Source: Paraburkholderia flagellata (GTDB lineage: Bacteria; Pseudomonadota; Gammaproteobacteria; Burkholderiales; Burkholderiaceae). Taken from it: DNA of 64,000 nucleotides. Below, one piece after another: positions 35,862-44,665 of this stretch; the first letter of the stretch is position 1; each line of letters begins with the position of its first letter. The stretch is taken from contig NZ_JAJEJT010000004.1 in assembly GCF_021390645.1 (NCBI RefSeq), forward strand, positions 124,001 through 188,000. The letters run 5' to 3'. Below the pieces are notes generated by a model. The model worked only from the letters and a program-made list of their open reading frames with translations, had not been told where the DNA came from and did not search any database. Made by a program: the position numbers and the translations under genes.

Positions 35862-37151
35862 TCACGCGCTTGTGCCGATCGCGCCGCTCGCGCACAGCGC
35901 CTCGATGCGCGCGGCGTCGAGCCCGAGCAGATCGTCGAGCAGCGTGCGCGTGTGCTCGCCGAGCAAGGGGGGCGGCACGTCGTATTGAACAGGCGTGGCC
36001 GATAAGCGCAGCGGACTTGCCACGCTCGGCGACGTGCCCGCCAGCGGATGCGCAATGCGGCGCACGCTTTCACGCGCACGCGCGTGCTCGGAGCCGAACG
36101 CCTGCGCCACGTCGTTGATCGGCCCGCACGGCACGCCGCACGCTTCGAGCGCGTCGATCCACGCGTCGCGCGTGCGCGTGCGGAACGCCTTTTCGAGCAC
36201 CGGCAACAGCAGCGCGCGATTCACGCTGCGCGCGCTGTTGGTGGCAAAACGCGGGTCCGCCGCGAGTTCGTTCAGTTCCATCGCGCCGCACAGCGACCGG
36301 AACTGGCTGTCGTTGCCGCACGCGAGAATCAGATGGCCGTCGCTGGCCGCGAAGGTCTGGTACGGCACGACGTTGGGATGCGCGTTGCCCAGGCGCCGCG
36401 GCACGTCGCCCGAGCAGAGGTAGTTCATCGACTGGTTCGCGAGCATCGCCAGCTGGCAGTCGAGCAGCGCGATGTCGATGTGCTGGCCAAGGCCGCTGCG
36501 CTGCCGCTCGATCACGGCGGCGAGCACGCCCGTTGTCGCGTACATGCCGGCCATCAGATCCGTGACCGCCACGCCGACTTTTTGCGGACCGCCGCCGGAC
36601 GTCTCGTCGGGCTCGCCCGTCACGCTCATGAGGCCGCCCATGCCCTGAATGAGGAAGTCATATCCGGCGCGGTGCGCGAGCGGCCCGTTCTGACCGAACC
36701 CCGTGACCGAGCAGTAGATCAGCGCGGGATTGAGCGCTGCGAGACTTTCATAGTCGAGCCCGTACTTCTTCAGGCCGCCCACCTTGAAGTTCTCCACCAG
36801 CACGTCGCACTGACGCGCAAGTTCGCGGATCAGCGCGGCGCCTTCGGGCGCGCCGATGTCCACCGCCATCGAAAGCTTGCCGCGGTTCGCACACTGGTAA
36901 TACGCGCTCTCCACCGTGTCACGGCCAGCTTCGTCGCGCAGATAGGGAGGCCCCCACGAACGCGTTTCGTCACCTGGGCCAGGCCGTTCGATCTTGATCA
37001 CCTGCGCGCCGAGATCGGCGAGATTCTGCGTGCACCACGGACCTGCGAGCACGCGGGAAAGATCGAGCACCCGTATGCCTTCCAGCGGGCGGCTGCGCTG
37101 TTGCGTTTTCGTTGACTGCGATACCGATGCTGCTCTCGTCTGCTGCTGCAT
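35862..37151 (-). CDS. CaiB/BaiF family (type III) CoA-transferase, 429 aa
   Basis: Moves CoA between acids. Family blocks: RPLEGIRVLDLSRVLAGPWC (about 21-40), TQNLADLGAQVIKIERPGPG, DVLVENFKVGGLKKYGLDYE with the region of the catalytic Asp in VAVTDLMAGMYATTGVLAAV, and LLGEHTRTLLDDLLGL at the end. AGYDFLIQGMGGLMSVTGEP marks the transferase branch rather than the racemase branch. The ATG at 37151 has AGAGG upstream. It follows the permease gene by 61 bases, so import and CoA activation of the substrate are linked. Confidence 0.9.
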   Translation of the reverse strand: MQQQTRAASVSQSTKTQQRSRPLEGIRVLDLSRVLAGPWCTQNLADLGAQVIKIERPGPGDETRSWGPPYLRDEAGRDTVESAYYQCANRGKLSMAVDIGAPEGAALIRELARQCDVLVENFKVGGLKKYGLDYESLAALNPALIYCSVTGFGQNGPLAHRAGYDFLIQGMGGLMSVTGEPDETSGGGPQKVGVAVTDLMAGMYATTGVLAAVIERQRSGLGQHIDIALLDCQLAMLANQSMNYLCSGDVPRRLGNAHPNVVPYQTFAASDGHLILACGNDSQFRSLCGAMELNELAADPRFATNSARSVNRALLLPVLEKAFRTRTRDAWIDALEACGVPCGPINDVAQAFGSEHARARESVRRIAHPLAGTSPSVASPLRLSATPVQYDVPPPLLGEHTRTLLDDLLGLDAARIEALCASGAIGTSA

Positions 37152-37212
37152 GTGAATTGACCTCTGCCTGGATTGCGGAACTACATGATCATGCGCGGTG
37201 TGAGCGCAACGC

Positions 37213-38520
37213 TCATTCGAGCGGCTTGCCCGCCGTTTCGGGCATGCGCCAGTAAGCAACAAGACTCACGGCCGCGCCAGCGCACACGTAGACGAGAAAC
37301 CAGCCCTCACGCTGCTGCGATTGCAGCCAGGTCATGAGATACGGCGTTGTGCCGCCGAGCAACGCGACCACGAGGTTGTACGCGGCGCCAATGCCAATGC
37401 CGCGCACCGCGGTCGAAAACAGCTCGGCCATGATCGCGGGCGCGATGGCCGAATAGAGTCCATAAGTCAGCAAACCGAAGCATTCTACGAGCAGCATCGA
37501 CGTCACGCTCGGCCCGATCGAGCGCACCACGGGATACAGGAACACGAGATAGGCCGCCGCGAACACCATCAATTGCGGACGCCGCCCGAACCGATCCGAC
37601 AACGCGCCGAAAAACGGCTGCGCGACCATGAAGATGGCAATGCTCAGCGTGCTCGCCAAAAACGCGTCGCCCGGTGTCGCGCCCGCGTGGCGGATCGCGT
37701 AGATCGGCATGAAACTGATGAAGAGGTAGAAGCTGAACGCACCCAGCACGCTAATGCCCACGAGACGCAGGACGGCTGTGCGATGTTGCGTCCACGTCCA
37801 CCACAGCGAGCGGCGCTCGATGCGGCCCGAACGGCGCAGTTGCTCGAACGCGTGCGTTTCGCCCACGTTGCGGCGCATCCAGAAGCCCGCGAGCGAACCG
37901 CACCCGCCAATGAAAAACGGCACGCGCCAGCCCCACGCCACGAGCGCTTCCTTCGACATCACACCCGTCATCACGCTGGCCAGGCCGGAAGCGAGCAGCA
38001 GGCCCGCCGCGATGCTGAAGAACAGGAAGCTGCCATACAGCCCGCGACGTTTCGCGGGCGCGGATTCCGCGAGGAACGTGGTGGCCGCGCCGTACTCGCC
38101 GCCGACCGAGAGGCCCTGCACCATGCGCAGCACCGTCATGAGCACTGGCGCGAGCACGCCGATCGTCGTGTAGGTGGGCAGCACGGAGATCAGCAGCGAC
38201 GAGCCCGCCATCATCATGATGGTGAGCGTGAGCGCGGCGCGCCGCCCGAAGCGGTCTGAAAAGCCACCGATCACCCAGCCGCCCAGCGGCCGCATGAAGA
38301 AGCCCACGGCGAACACCGCGAAAGTCGCGAGCAGCGACGCGGTGTCGTTCTCCGCGGGAAAAAACTGTTTGCTGAAGTAGATCGCGAAGGTCGTGTACAC
38401 CGACCAGTCGAACCACTCCACCACGTTGCCGACGCTGCCGGCAAATATGACGCTGGCCGTGCGTCGCGGCACCGCTTCGGCCGCCGCGCCTGCCTGCGCG
38501 ATCTCGGGGTTGGCGTTCAT
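37213..38520 (-). CDS. MHS-family MFS transporter for a carboxylic acid, 435 aa
   Basis: Twelve membrane segments with MFS loop motifs GGFSDRFGRRAAL (about 78-90) and GALSDRFGRRPQL in the second half; VVEWFDWSVYTTFAIYFSKQ near the start and LRMVQGLSVGGEYGAATTFL are typical of metabolite:H+ symporters such as KgtP, ProP and ShiA. The ATG at 38520 is the first gene of the leftward unit of cluster A. The likely cargo is the acid used by the CoA-transferase; its identity is unknown. Confidence 0.9.
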   Translation of the reverse strand: MNANPEIAQAGAAAEAVPRRTASVIFAGSVGNVVEWFDWSVYTTFAIYFSKQFFPAENDTASLLATFAVFAVGFFMRPLGGWVIGGFSDRFGRRAALTLTIMMMAGSSLLISVLPTYTTIGVLAPVLMTVLRMVQGLSVGGEYGAATTFLAESAPAKRRGLYGSFLFFSIAAGLLLASGLASVMTGVMSKEALVAWGWRVPFFIGGCGSLAGFWMRRNVGETHAFEQLRRSGRIERRSLWWTWTQHRTAVLRLVGISVLGAFSFYLFISFMPIYAIRHAGATPGDAFLASTLSIAIFMVAQPFFGALSDRFGRRPQLMVFAAAYLVFLYPVVRSIGPSVTSMLLVECFGLLTYGLYSAIAPAIMAELFSTAVRGIGIGAAYNLVVALLGGTTPYLMTWLQSQQREGWFLVYVCAGAAVSLVAYWRMPETAGKPLE

Positions 38521-38730
38521 CCAGCTTGTCTCCTTGATTCCTGTTTTCAGGTTTATTCGAATCGCTCTGGCTGCTGGGCCGGCTAAGCCGGTCTCCGGTT
38601 CCGAATGTAGCACTGGATTCTGAATGTAGAACGTCGTTTAAGCCTGGCGTATACCCTCTAAGCACCGATTTTTCCGCCGTTTTCTTTTTATAAACAATAT
38701 GTTATGGCCGAAGCTCGGCTAGATCACTCC

Positions 38731-38785
38731 GTTCCGATATTCGAACCATGTTGCCGATATCGAAACACGATTCTAGAATCGGAAC
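38731..38785. promoter_or_regulatory. Three related palindromes in the divergent promoter of cluster A (IclR-type boxes)
   Basis: GTTCCGATATTCGAAC (38731-38746), GTTGCCGATATCGAAAC (38750-38766) and CACGATTCTAGAATCGGAAC (38766-38785) share the GTTC-GAT-n-GAAC dyad pattern and are spaced about 18 bases apart. This resembles the repeated GTTCGATAATCGCAC-like boxes of the PcaU/PobR branch of IclR regulators. They lie between the permease and MaoC genes. Confidence 0.6.
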
Positions 38786-38830
38786 ACGATACCGGCGCGG
38801 ATGCGCCATCCAAAACGGAGGAAGACAGGC

Positions 38831-39301
38831 ATGACGACACATGAAGACGCCCAACTGCTCGGACGCGGTTTCTACTGGCAGGAGCTGCAAGCGGGTCAGC
38901 GCTTTCGCACGTTCCGGCGCACGGTCACGGAAACCGACCTGGTCAATTTCATTTCGGCTACCGGCATGCTGGAGGCGATCTTCATCGACGCACATTTCGA
39001 GCACGGCGCCATGAGCGGCCGCCCCGTGCCGGGCGCGCTCACGAGCGGCCTGATAGAAGGCTTGCTATTTCAGACCATGGTGCAAGGCACCGGGCTCGCC
39101 ATGCTCGAGTTCTCGATGAAGGCTCACGCTCCAGTGCTCGTCAACGACACGATCTACGGCGTGGTGGAAGTCGAGGAAGTGAAGCCCACCTCCAAGCACA
39201 ATCGCGCCGTGGTGACGAGCCGCGTCGAAGTGCTCAACCAGCGCGACGAACTCGTGCTCTCGTACACGGTCAAGCGCATGCTCGCCGGCCGCCCCGAATG
39301 A
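38831..39301 (+). CDS. MaoC-like hydratase/dehydratase, 156 aa
   Basis: Hot-dog fold enoyl-CoA hydratase of cluster A. The start region LGRGFYWQELQAGQRFRTFR with RTVTETDLVNFISATGM matches the MaoC dehydratase pattern, and HFEHGAMSGRPVPGALTSGL contains the usual catalytic His-containing loop (here HGAMSGR). ATG at 38831 with GGAGGA upstream. First gene of the rightward unit; followed after 60 bases by two acyl-CoA dehydrogenase genes, so it should hydrate the enoyl-CoA they produce. Confidence 0.88.
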   Translation: MTTHEDAQLLGRGFYWQELQAGQRFRTFRRTVTETDLVNFISATGMLEAIFIDAHFEHGAMSGRPVPGALTSGLIEGLLFQTMVQGTGLAMLEFSMKAHAPVLVNDTIYGVVEVEEVKPTSKHNRAVVTSRVEVLNQRDELVLSYTVKRMLAGRPE

Positions 39302-39361
39302 GCGCGCAAGCGCCCAATGACTTCGCACTGCCAGGAACTGCGCTGTAAAGCGCAGCACGTT

Positions 39362-40528
39362 ATGAACGACCCTTTCGCACTCAGAACGATTCCCCCCGAA
39401 GACGAAGCCTTACGTGCACCGGTGCGCGTATTTCTCACTGAAGCGCTCAAAGGCGTGCCGCCCGCCGTGCGCGCACGTTCGTGGCTCGGTTTCGACGCCG
39501 ACTTCAGCCGCCAGCTCGCAGCGCATGGCTGGCTGGGCCTCACGCTGCCGCGCGAATATGGCGGGGGCGGCCGCAGTCCGTTCGCCCGCTTCGTGCTCGT
39601 GGAAGAACTGCTTGCGGCCGGCGCGCCGGTTTCGGCTCACTGGATCGCCGACCGCCAGAGCGGCCCGCTCATCGCCCGCTACGGCACCGAGGAGCAGAAA
39701 GCGTTCTATTTGCCGCGCATCTGCACGGCCGAGGCGTTTTTCTGCATCGGCATGAGCGAGCCGAACGCGGGCTCCGACCTCGCGAGCGTACGCACGCGCG
39801 CCGAGCGCACGGCCACCGGCTGGCGTCTCTCGGGCCGCAAGATCTGGACGACCAACGCGCCGCACTCGCACTTCATGATCGCGCTCGTGCGTACCTCGGG
39901 CACGCCCGAGGACCGGCATCGCGGGCTCTCGCAACTGATCGTCGATTTGTCGCTGCCGGGCGTGCATATCGCGCCGATCCGCGATCTCACCGGCGACGCG
40001 CATTTCTCCGAAGTCACCTTCGACGATGTCGAACTGCCCGAGAGCGCGCTGATCGGCACCGAAGGCGCGGGCTGGGAGCAGGTCACCGCCGAACTCGCGT
40101 TCGAGCGCAGCGGCCCCGAGCGCATTTATTCGAGCATCGTACTGCTCGAAGAATGGGCGCATGCGCTGCGCGAAGCCACCCGCGCAACACGCGCGCCGGT
40201 TGGCGAGAGCGAGCGCCGCACACTCGGCGCGCTCGTGACCGAATTGGCCACGTTGCGGGCGATGTCCGTGGCCGTCACGGGGGCGCTTGCCGACGGTGCG
40301 AGCCCCGCCACGCAGGCCGCCCTGGTGAAGGACCTCGGTACCAGCTTCGAGCAGAGCGTGCCCACGCTGATCGGCGACGCGCTCGGCGCACATCCGCAGC
40401 AAGCCGTGACCCGCGAGCTTGCCGATACGCTCGACTATGTGACGAAGATCGCGCCGTCGTATTCGCTGCGCGGCGGCACGCGCGAGATCCTGCGCGGCAT
40501 GATCGCGCGCGGCCTCGGGCTGCGCTAA
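39362..40528 (+). CDS. Acyl-CoA dehydrogenase, catalytic (large) subunit type, 388 aa
   Basis: FAD enzyme forming an alpha-beta double bond. Blocks: LPREYGGGGRSPFARFVLVE (about 62-81), FCIGMSEPNAGSDLASVRTR (about 127-146), GRKIWTTNAPHSH, and LAFERSGPERIYSSIV where Glu248 sits at the helix-G base position of the PimC/FadE26 branch. The usual C-terminal YEGT Glu is replaced (LRGGTREIL), which fits that branch. The ATG at 39362 opens a gene with a 13-base gap to the second dehydrogenase, suggesting a heteromer. Confidence 0.9.
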   Translation: MNDPFALRTIPPEDEALRAPVRVFLTEALKGVPPAVRARSWLGFDADFSRQLAAHGWLGLTLPREYGGGGRSPFARFVLVEELLAAGAPVSAHWIADRQSGPLIARYGTEEQKAFYLPRICTAEAFFCIGMSEPNAGSDLASVRTRAERTATGWRLSGRKIWTTNAPHSHFMIALVRTSGTPEDRHRGLSQLIVDLSLPGVHIAPIRDLTGDAHFSEVTFDDVELPESALIGTEGAGWEQVTAELAFERSGPERIYSSIVLLEEWAHALREATRATRAPVGESERRTLGALVTELATLRAMSVAVTGALADGASPATQAALVKDLGTSFEQSVPTLIGDALGAHPQQAVTRELADTLDYVTKIAPSYSLRGGTREILRGMIARGLGLR

Positions 40529-40541
40529 ACGAACGACGAAC

Positions 40542-41570
40542 ATGGAGAAGAACACCGTGGATGACATGCTGACCGAATCGGCACACAACGTGCTCGAGCG
40601 TCACTGCACGCCGCAATTCGTGCGCACCGTGGAAGCGGCGCGCGAGCGCAACGCGGGACGCGCCCTATGGGACCAGCTCGATGCGCTTGGCTTTCTCGAC
40701 GCGCTCGTGCCTGAGGAGAAAGGCGGTTCGGGCATGCGCCTCGCCGCCGCGGCGGGCGCGCTGTTCGAATTCGGCGCACACGCGCTGCCGCTGCCCGCCG
40801 CGCACACCATGATCGCGCGCGAGCTGCTGGCACGCGCGGGCGTCGAAGCGCCACGCGGTCCCATCGCCATTGCGCTTGGCAATGCCTCGCAGCACGGCGC
40901 GGCGTTCGTGCCATATGGGCTCGTGGCCGACACGCTCATCGTCGAAACCGCCGATGGCGCGAGCCTCGTCCCGCTCGCCAGTGCCGAATTGCGCGCTCAT
41001 GGAGACAGCCTCGACGCCACGCTCACCTATCCCGCGCACGCGGCGCGCGCGCTGCCCGCAACCGTGCGTGGCGTGGGCGAACTGGGCGCGCTCGCCACAG
41101 CCGCGACAATGGCGGGCGGCATGCAGCGCGTATTCGACATGACGCTCGGCTACGTGAACGACCGCCAGCAGTTCGGCCGGTCGCTGGGCAAGTTCCAGGC
41201 CGTGCAGCAACAACTGAGCGTCATGGCCGAGCATGTGGCCGCCACGCGTGTCGCGGCCCAGCTGGGCTGCGCGGGGCACCACACTTCGGAGCAGCGCATC
41301 GCGGCGGCCATCGCGAAGGCGCGCGCGAGCCGCGCTGCGCCGCTGGTGGCGAACGGCGCGCACGCACTAGTGGGCGCGATGGGCATCACCGAAGAGTACG
41401 ACCTGCAACTCTATACGCGGCGGTTGCACGCGCAACGTCTGCAATATGGATCGGAGTCGTTCTGGGACGATGTCGTCGGCACGCATGCCATCGATCATTG
41501 GAGCAGCGTTGCTGCCGGGGTCATCGGCATTTACGATGCGCTCGACGAAGCGGCGGCGGTGGCGACTTAA
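40542..41570 (+). CDS. Acyl-CoA dehydrogenase-like partner (small) subunit, 342 aa
   Basis: Same fold as its neighbour but shorter: the middle beta domain is reduced and the normal SEPxAGSD FAD/substrate loop is missing. DALVPEEKGGSGMRLAAAAG, NDRQQFGRSLGKFQAVQQQL and ALVGAMGITEEYDLQLYTRR mark the PimD/FadE27 type. The helix-G segment (AATMAGGMQRVFDMTL) lacks the base Glu, so it probably contributes structure and part of the FAD site in an alpha-beta complex. Starts at ATG 40542 or GTG 40557. Confidence 0.85.
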   Translation: MEKNTVDDMLTESAHNVLERHCTPQFVRTVEAARERNAGRALWDQLDALGFLDALVPEEKGGSGMRLAAAAGALFEFGAHALPLPAAHTMIARELLARAGVEAPRGPIAIALGNASQHGAAFVPYGLVADTLIVETADGASLVPLASAELRAHGDSLDATLTYPAHAARALPATVRGVGELGALATAATMAGGMQRVFDMTLGYVNDRQQFGRSLGKFQAVQQQLSVMAEHVAATRVAAQLGCAGHHTSEQRIAAAIAKARASRAAPLVANGAHALVGAMGITEEYDLQLYTRRLHAQRLQYGSESFWDDVVGTHAIDHWSSVAAGVIGIYDALDEAAAVAT

Positions 41571-41606
41571 TCGCGCCACTGCGGACATCACGCTATGCCA
41601 TTGCGT

Positions 41607-42782
41607 TCATGATTTGTTAGTTCCGACCGGTAACGCCAGGCGCGCGATTTCCGCGAAATAGCGCGCGCCGGTCATCAGGATATCGTCGTTGAAATCGTAG
41701 CTGGCGTTGTGCAGCGGAATCCCCCCGCGCTCCGGCACGTCGCCGTTGCCGATGAAGATGAAATTGCCCGGCACGACCTGCAGGAATGCGCCGAAATCTT
41801 CGGAAATCATCATCGGTTGCACGTTCGCATCCACGGCGGCGTGTCCTGCCACGTTGCGCGCGGCGTTCACTGCCAGCTCGACGAACTGCTCCGAATTGAC
41901 CGTTGGCGCGAATTCGTGCGTGTACTCGAAGCTGCACTCGGCGCCGTGCGTCTGGCAGATGCCAACGCTGATCTCACGCATGCGGGTTTCGACCAGCGAT
42001 TGCACGGCCTTCGAATAGCTGCGCGTATCGCCCCTGATGATCACGTTCGATGGAATGACATTGCGAATGCCGTCGGTGATGAATTCCGTGCAGGAGATCA
42101 CGGCTTGCAGGCTCGGGTCGAGATTGCGCGACACGATGGTTTGCAGCGCGAGGACGATTTGCGACGCGATGACGATTGGGTCGACGCCCATGTGCGGGCG
42201 CGCCGCGTGCGTGCCACGACCATTGATATGGATAACGAAGTTATCCTCGCTCGCCATGATACCGCCCGCGCGCGTGGCGAACGTGCCGGCGGGCATGCCC
42301 GGCATGTTGTGTGCGCCGAAGATCGCATCGACGGGAAATCGCTCGAACAGGCCGTCCGCCATCATCGCCTTGGCGCCGCGGCCGTGCTCCTCGGCCGGCT
42401 GAAAGATGAAACGCACCGTGCCGTTGAAATCGCGCCGCTCGGCGAGCAGCCGCGCCGCGCCAAGGACCATCGACATATGGCCGTCGTGCCCGCATGCGTG
42501 CATTTTTCCCGCGTTCAGCGAGGCATGCGCGCGGCCCGGCGCCTGCTCGGCGATATTGAGCGCGTCCATGTCGGCGCGCACGGCAATCACCCGTTTGCCG
42601 TCGCCCGCCGTGAGGTTCGCCACAAGCCCCGTGCCGCCAATGCCGCGATGCACGTTCAGACCCAACGTCTCGAGGATTTTCGCCACGTAGTCGGCGGTAT
42701 GGATCTCCTCGAAGCCCGTTTCGGGGCGCTGGTGCAGATACTGTCGCCAGCTTTTGAGTTGGCCTTGCAGTGTGCTTTCCAT
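41607..42782 (-). CDS. M20-family amidohydrolase (hippurate hydrolase/aminoacylase type), 391 aa
   Basis: Hydrolyses N-acyl amino acids or related amides with two metals. Motifs: LHQRPETGFEEIHTADYVA near the start, VRADMDALNI, MHACGHDGHMSMVLG (about 93-107, metal His and Cys/Asp), IFQPAEEHGRGAKAM with the catalytic Glu pair, the dimerisation insert HAARPHMGVDP, and ISEDFGAFLQVVPG. The ATG at 42782 has GAGG upstream. It follows the ammonia-lyase gene by 20 bases on the same strand, so it may release an amino acid that the next enzyme deaminates. Confidence 0.9.
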   Translation of the reverse strand: MESTLQGQLKSWRQYLHQRPETGFEEIHTADYVAKILETLGLNVHRGIGGTGLVANLTAGDGKRVIAVRADMDALNIAEQAPGRAHASLNAGKMHACGHDGHMSMVLGAARLLAERRDFNGTVRFIFQPAEEHGRGAKAMMADGLFERFPVDAIFGAHNMPGMPAGTFATRAGGIMASEDNFVIHINGRGTHAARPHMGVDPIVIASQIVLALQTIVSRNLDPSLQAVISCTEFITDGIRNVIPSNVIIRGDTRSYSKAVQSLVETRMREISVGICQTHGAECSFEYTHEFAPTVNSEQFVELAVNAARNVAGHAAVDANVQPMMISEDFGAFLQVVPGNFIFIGNGDVPERGGIPLHNASYDFNDDILMTGARYFAEIARLALPVGTNKS

Positions 42783-42802
42783 GTGGATGTCCTCTTTTTC
42801 GG

Positions 42803-44017
42803 TTACTGCGTGACCTGGCTCAGCCAGGCGTCGCGACGCGTCGCCACGGTTTGCGCAGACGCACCGACAAGCTCGGCGTACAGGCCTGGCGCCGTGGCGC
42901 CCTCGGTGCTGATCAGCAGCACGCGCGAATCAGCGTCGAGCCCCGCTGCGCGCGCGAGATCGGGATCGCGCATCAGTTTCGCGAGGCCCGCGAGACTCGC
43001 CGCGCCCGATTCGCCCGACACGATCGGTACGTCGCCTGCCGCGCCGGCGGCGAGATTGCGCATTGCTTCTACGGCGTCCTCGTCGTCAATCAGCATGAAG
43101 TTGTCGACACACTGCTCGAGTATCTTCCACGCGAGCGGCGACGTCTCCCCGCATGCAAGGCCCGCCATCACCGAATCGACCGAACCGGTGGCTTTCGCCG
43201 CGCGGCCCGCAACGGCGCTTTGATACAGGCAGTCGGCCTGTCGCGGTTCGACCACGATGAAGCGCGGACGCGCGGCGCCATCGCGCTCCCACAGATAGCT
43301 CGCCACACCGGCCGCCAGTCCGCCCACGCCGCCTTGTAGAAATACATGCGTCCATGCGCCGCCAGACTGCTCGATCACTTCCGCCGCGATGGTGCCGTAG
43401 CCTTGCATGACGTCGCGCGGGATTGCCTCGTATCCCTCATAAGAGGTGTCGGAAACGACGTGCCAGCCGTTCGTCTTCGCGAGCCGCGCCGCATGCTCGA
43501 CGGATTCGTCATAGTTACCCGCGATCCGATCGATGCGCGCGCCATACGCGGCAATCGCCGCTTCGCGCTCCGCGCTGACGTTCGCATGAAGAACGATCAC
43601 GCAGTGGCAGCCAATCGAGCGTGCGGCTGCCGCAAGCGCTTTGCCGTGGTTGCCATCGGTCGCGCTAACGACCGTGAGGTTCGCGACCGTCTCGCGGTAG
43701 CGGCCGTCGATCAGCTTGCGAGGATCGATGTTCTGCTGGGGCCACAAGCGCATGATGAGGCGCATCAGCGCAATGGGAGCGCCCAGCGCCTTGAAGCTTC
43801 CAAGAGGAGAACGAAACGATTCGTCCTTCAGGCCAATGCGCGCAACGCCCAGAAGCGCCGCCGCACCGCTCAGATCCCATAGCGGCGTCGGCGCCGGGCT
43901 GATCAGGTCCCAACTGGCGAGCCAGGCCCGACTCTGGTCGCCCGACTTCACGTTCAGGATGTGCCCAAGCGTTTCCGGGTAGGCATCGCGCGTGGCGCGG
44001 GGGTTTGCGATCAGCAT
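42803..44017 (-). CDS. dpaL: PLP-dependent diaminopropionate ammonia-lyase-like enzyme, 404 aa
   Basis: Fold-type II PLP enzyme. The PLP Lys is K76 in SPLGSFKALGA; the phosphate loop is LQGGVGGLAAGVASY; VSATDGNHGKALAAAARSIG is the adjacent conserved helix. Length and the N-terminal PAPTPLWDLSGAAALLGVAR match YgeX/DpaL (2,3-diaminopropionate to pyruvate and two ammonia). The ATG at 44017 has CGGAG upstream. It is divergent from an Lrp regulator. A related threonine or serine dehydratase role is possible, so the symbol is tentative. Confidence 0.8.
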   Translation of the reverse strand: MLIANPRATRDAYPETLGHILNVKSGDQSRAWLASWDLISPAPTPLWDLSGAAALLGVARIGLKDESFRSPLGSFKALGAPIALMRLIMRLWPQQNIDPRKLIDGRYRETVANLTVVSATDGNHGKALAAAARSIGCHCVIVLHANVSAEREAAIAAYGARIDRIAGNYDESVEHAARLAKTNGWHVVSDTSYEGYEAIPRDVMQGYGTIAAEVIEQSGGAWTHVFLQGGVGGLAAGVASYLWERDGAARPRFIVVEPRQADCLYQSAVAGRAAKATGSVDSVMAGLACGETSPLAWKILEQCVDNFMLIDDEDAVEAMRNLAAGAAGDVPIVSGESGAASLAGLAKLMRDPDLARAAGLDADSRVLLISTEGATAPGLYAELVGASAQTVATRRDAWLSQVTQ

Positions 44018-44132
44018 GGGTTGGCTCCGGTGAACTTGCAATGTCGAAATGATATTGCGCAGCCCTCGCGAAAAAGTCTCATAATTCGGCCACGTCACGC
44101 AAAAAAATATCGACTTTCAGGTTCCCACGCAA

Positions 44133-44612
44133 ATGGCGACACATCTCGACTCCTTCGACCGCAAGCTTCTGATGGAGGTCCAGCGCGACGCCCAGATTCC
44201 CCAGAACGAACTCGGCGCGCGCGTGAACCTTTCCACGGCGGCGGTGAACCGGCGTTTGCGCCGTCTCGCCGACGAAGGCGTGATCGACCATTACGCCGCG
44301 ATCGTTTCGCCCGAGAAGGTCGATCATCCCATCACGATCGTCGCGACCGTCGAAGTGGAAAGTGAGCAGATCGATCTGCTCGATGCCATGAAGCGCACGT
44401 TCGCGCAATGTCCGCAGATTCAGCAGTGCTACTACGTCGCGGGCGAGTGGGATTTCGTGCTCATTCTCGCGGTGCGCAGCATGGACCAGTACACGGAACT
44501 CACGCGCGAGCTATTCTTCTCGAACAACAACGTGAAGCGGTTCAAGACGCTGGTGAGCATGAGCCGCGTGAAGGCGGGGCTCGAAGTGCCGCTCGCGCTG
44601 GACGGCGAATGA
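44133..44612 (+). CDS. Lrp/AsnC-family regulator, 159 aa
   Basis: HTH at about 5-55 (FDRKLLMEVQRDAQIPQNEL, then GARVNLSTAAVNRRLRRLAD) and the RAM ligand/oligomer domain (about 70-150: VDHPITIVATVEVESEQIDL, QCYYVAGEWDFVLILAVRSM). Typical length. It faces the ammonia-lyase gene across 115 bases, the classic position for a local Lrp regulator responding to the amino acid being degraded, and may also drive the aldolase gene 53 bases downstream. Confidence 0.9.
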   Translation: MATHLDSFDRKLLMEVQRDAQIPQNELGARVNLSTAAVNRRLRRLADEGVIDHYAAIVSPEKVDHPITIVATVEVESEQIDLLDAMKRTFAQCPQIQQCYYVAGEWDFVLILAVRSMDQYTELTRELFFSNNNVKRFKTLVSMSRVKAGLEVPLALDGE

Positions 44613-44665
44613 GGAACGCGCATTGCGACGCAACGCGGTCATTTCGAAAACAGGAGCTACGACAC

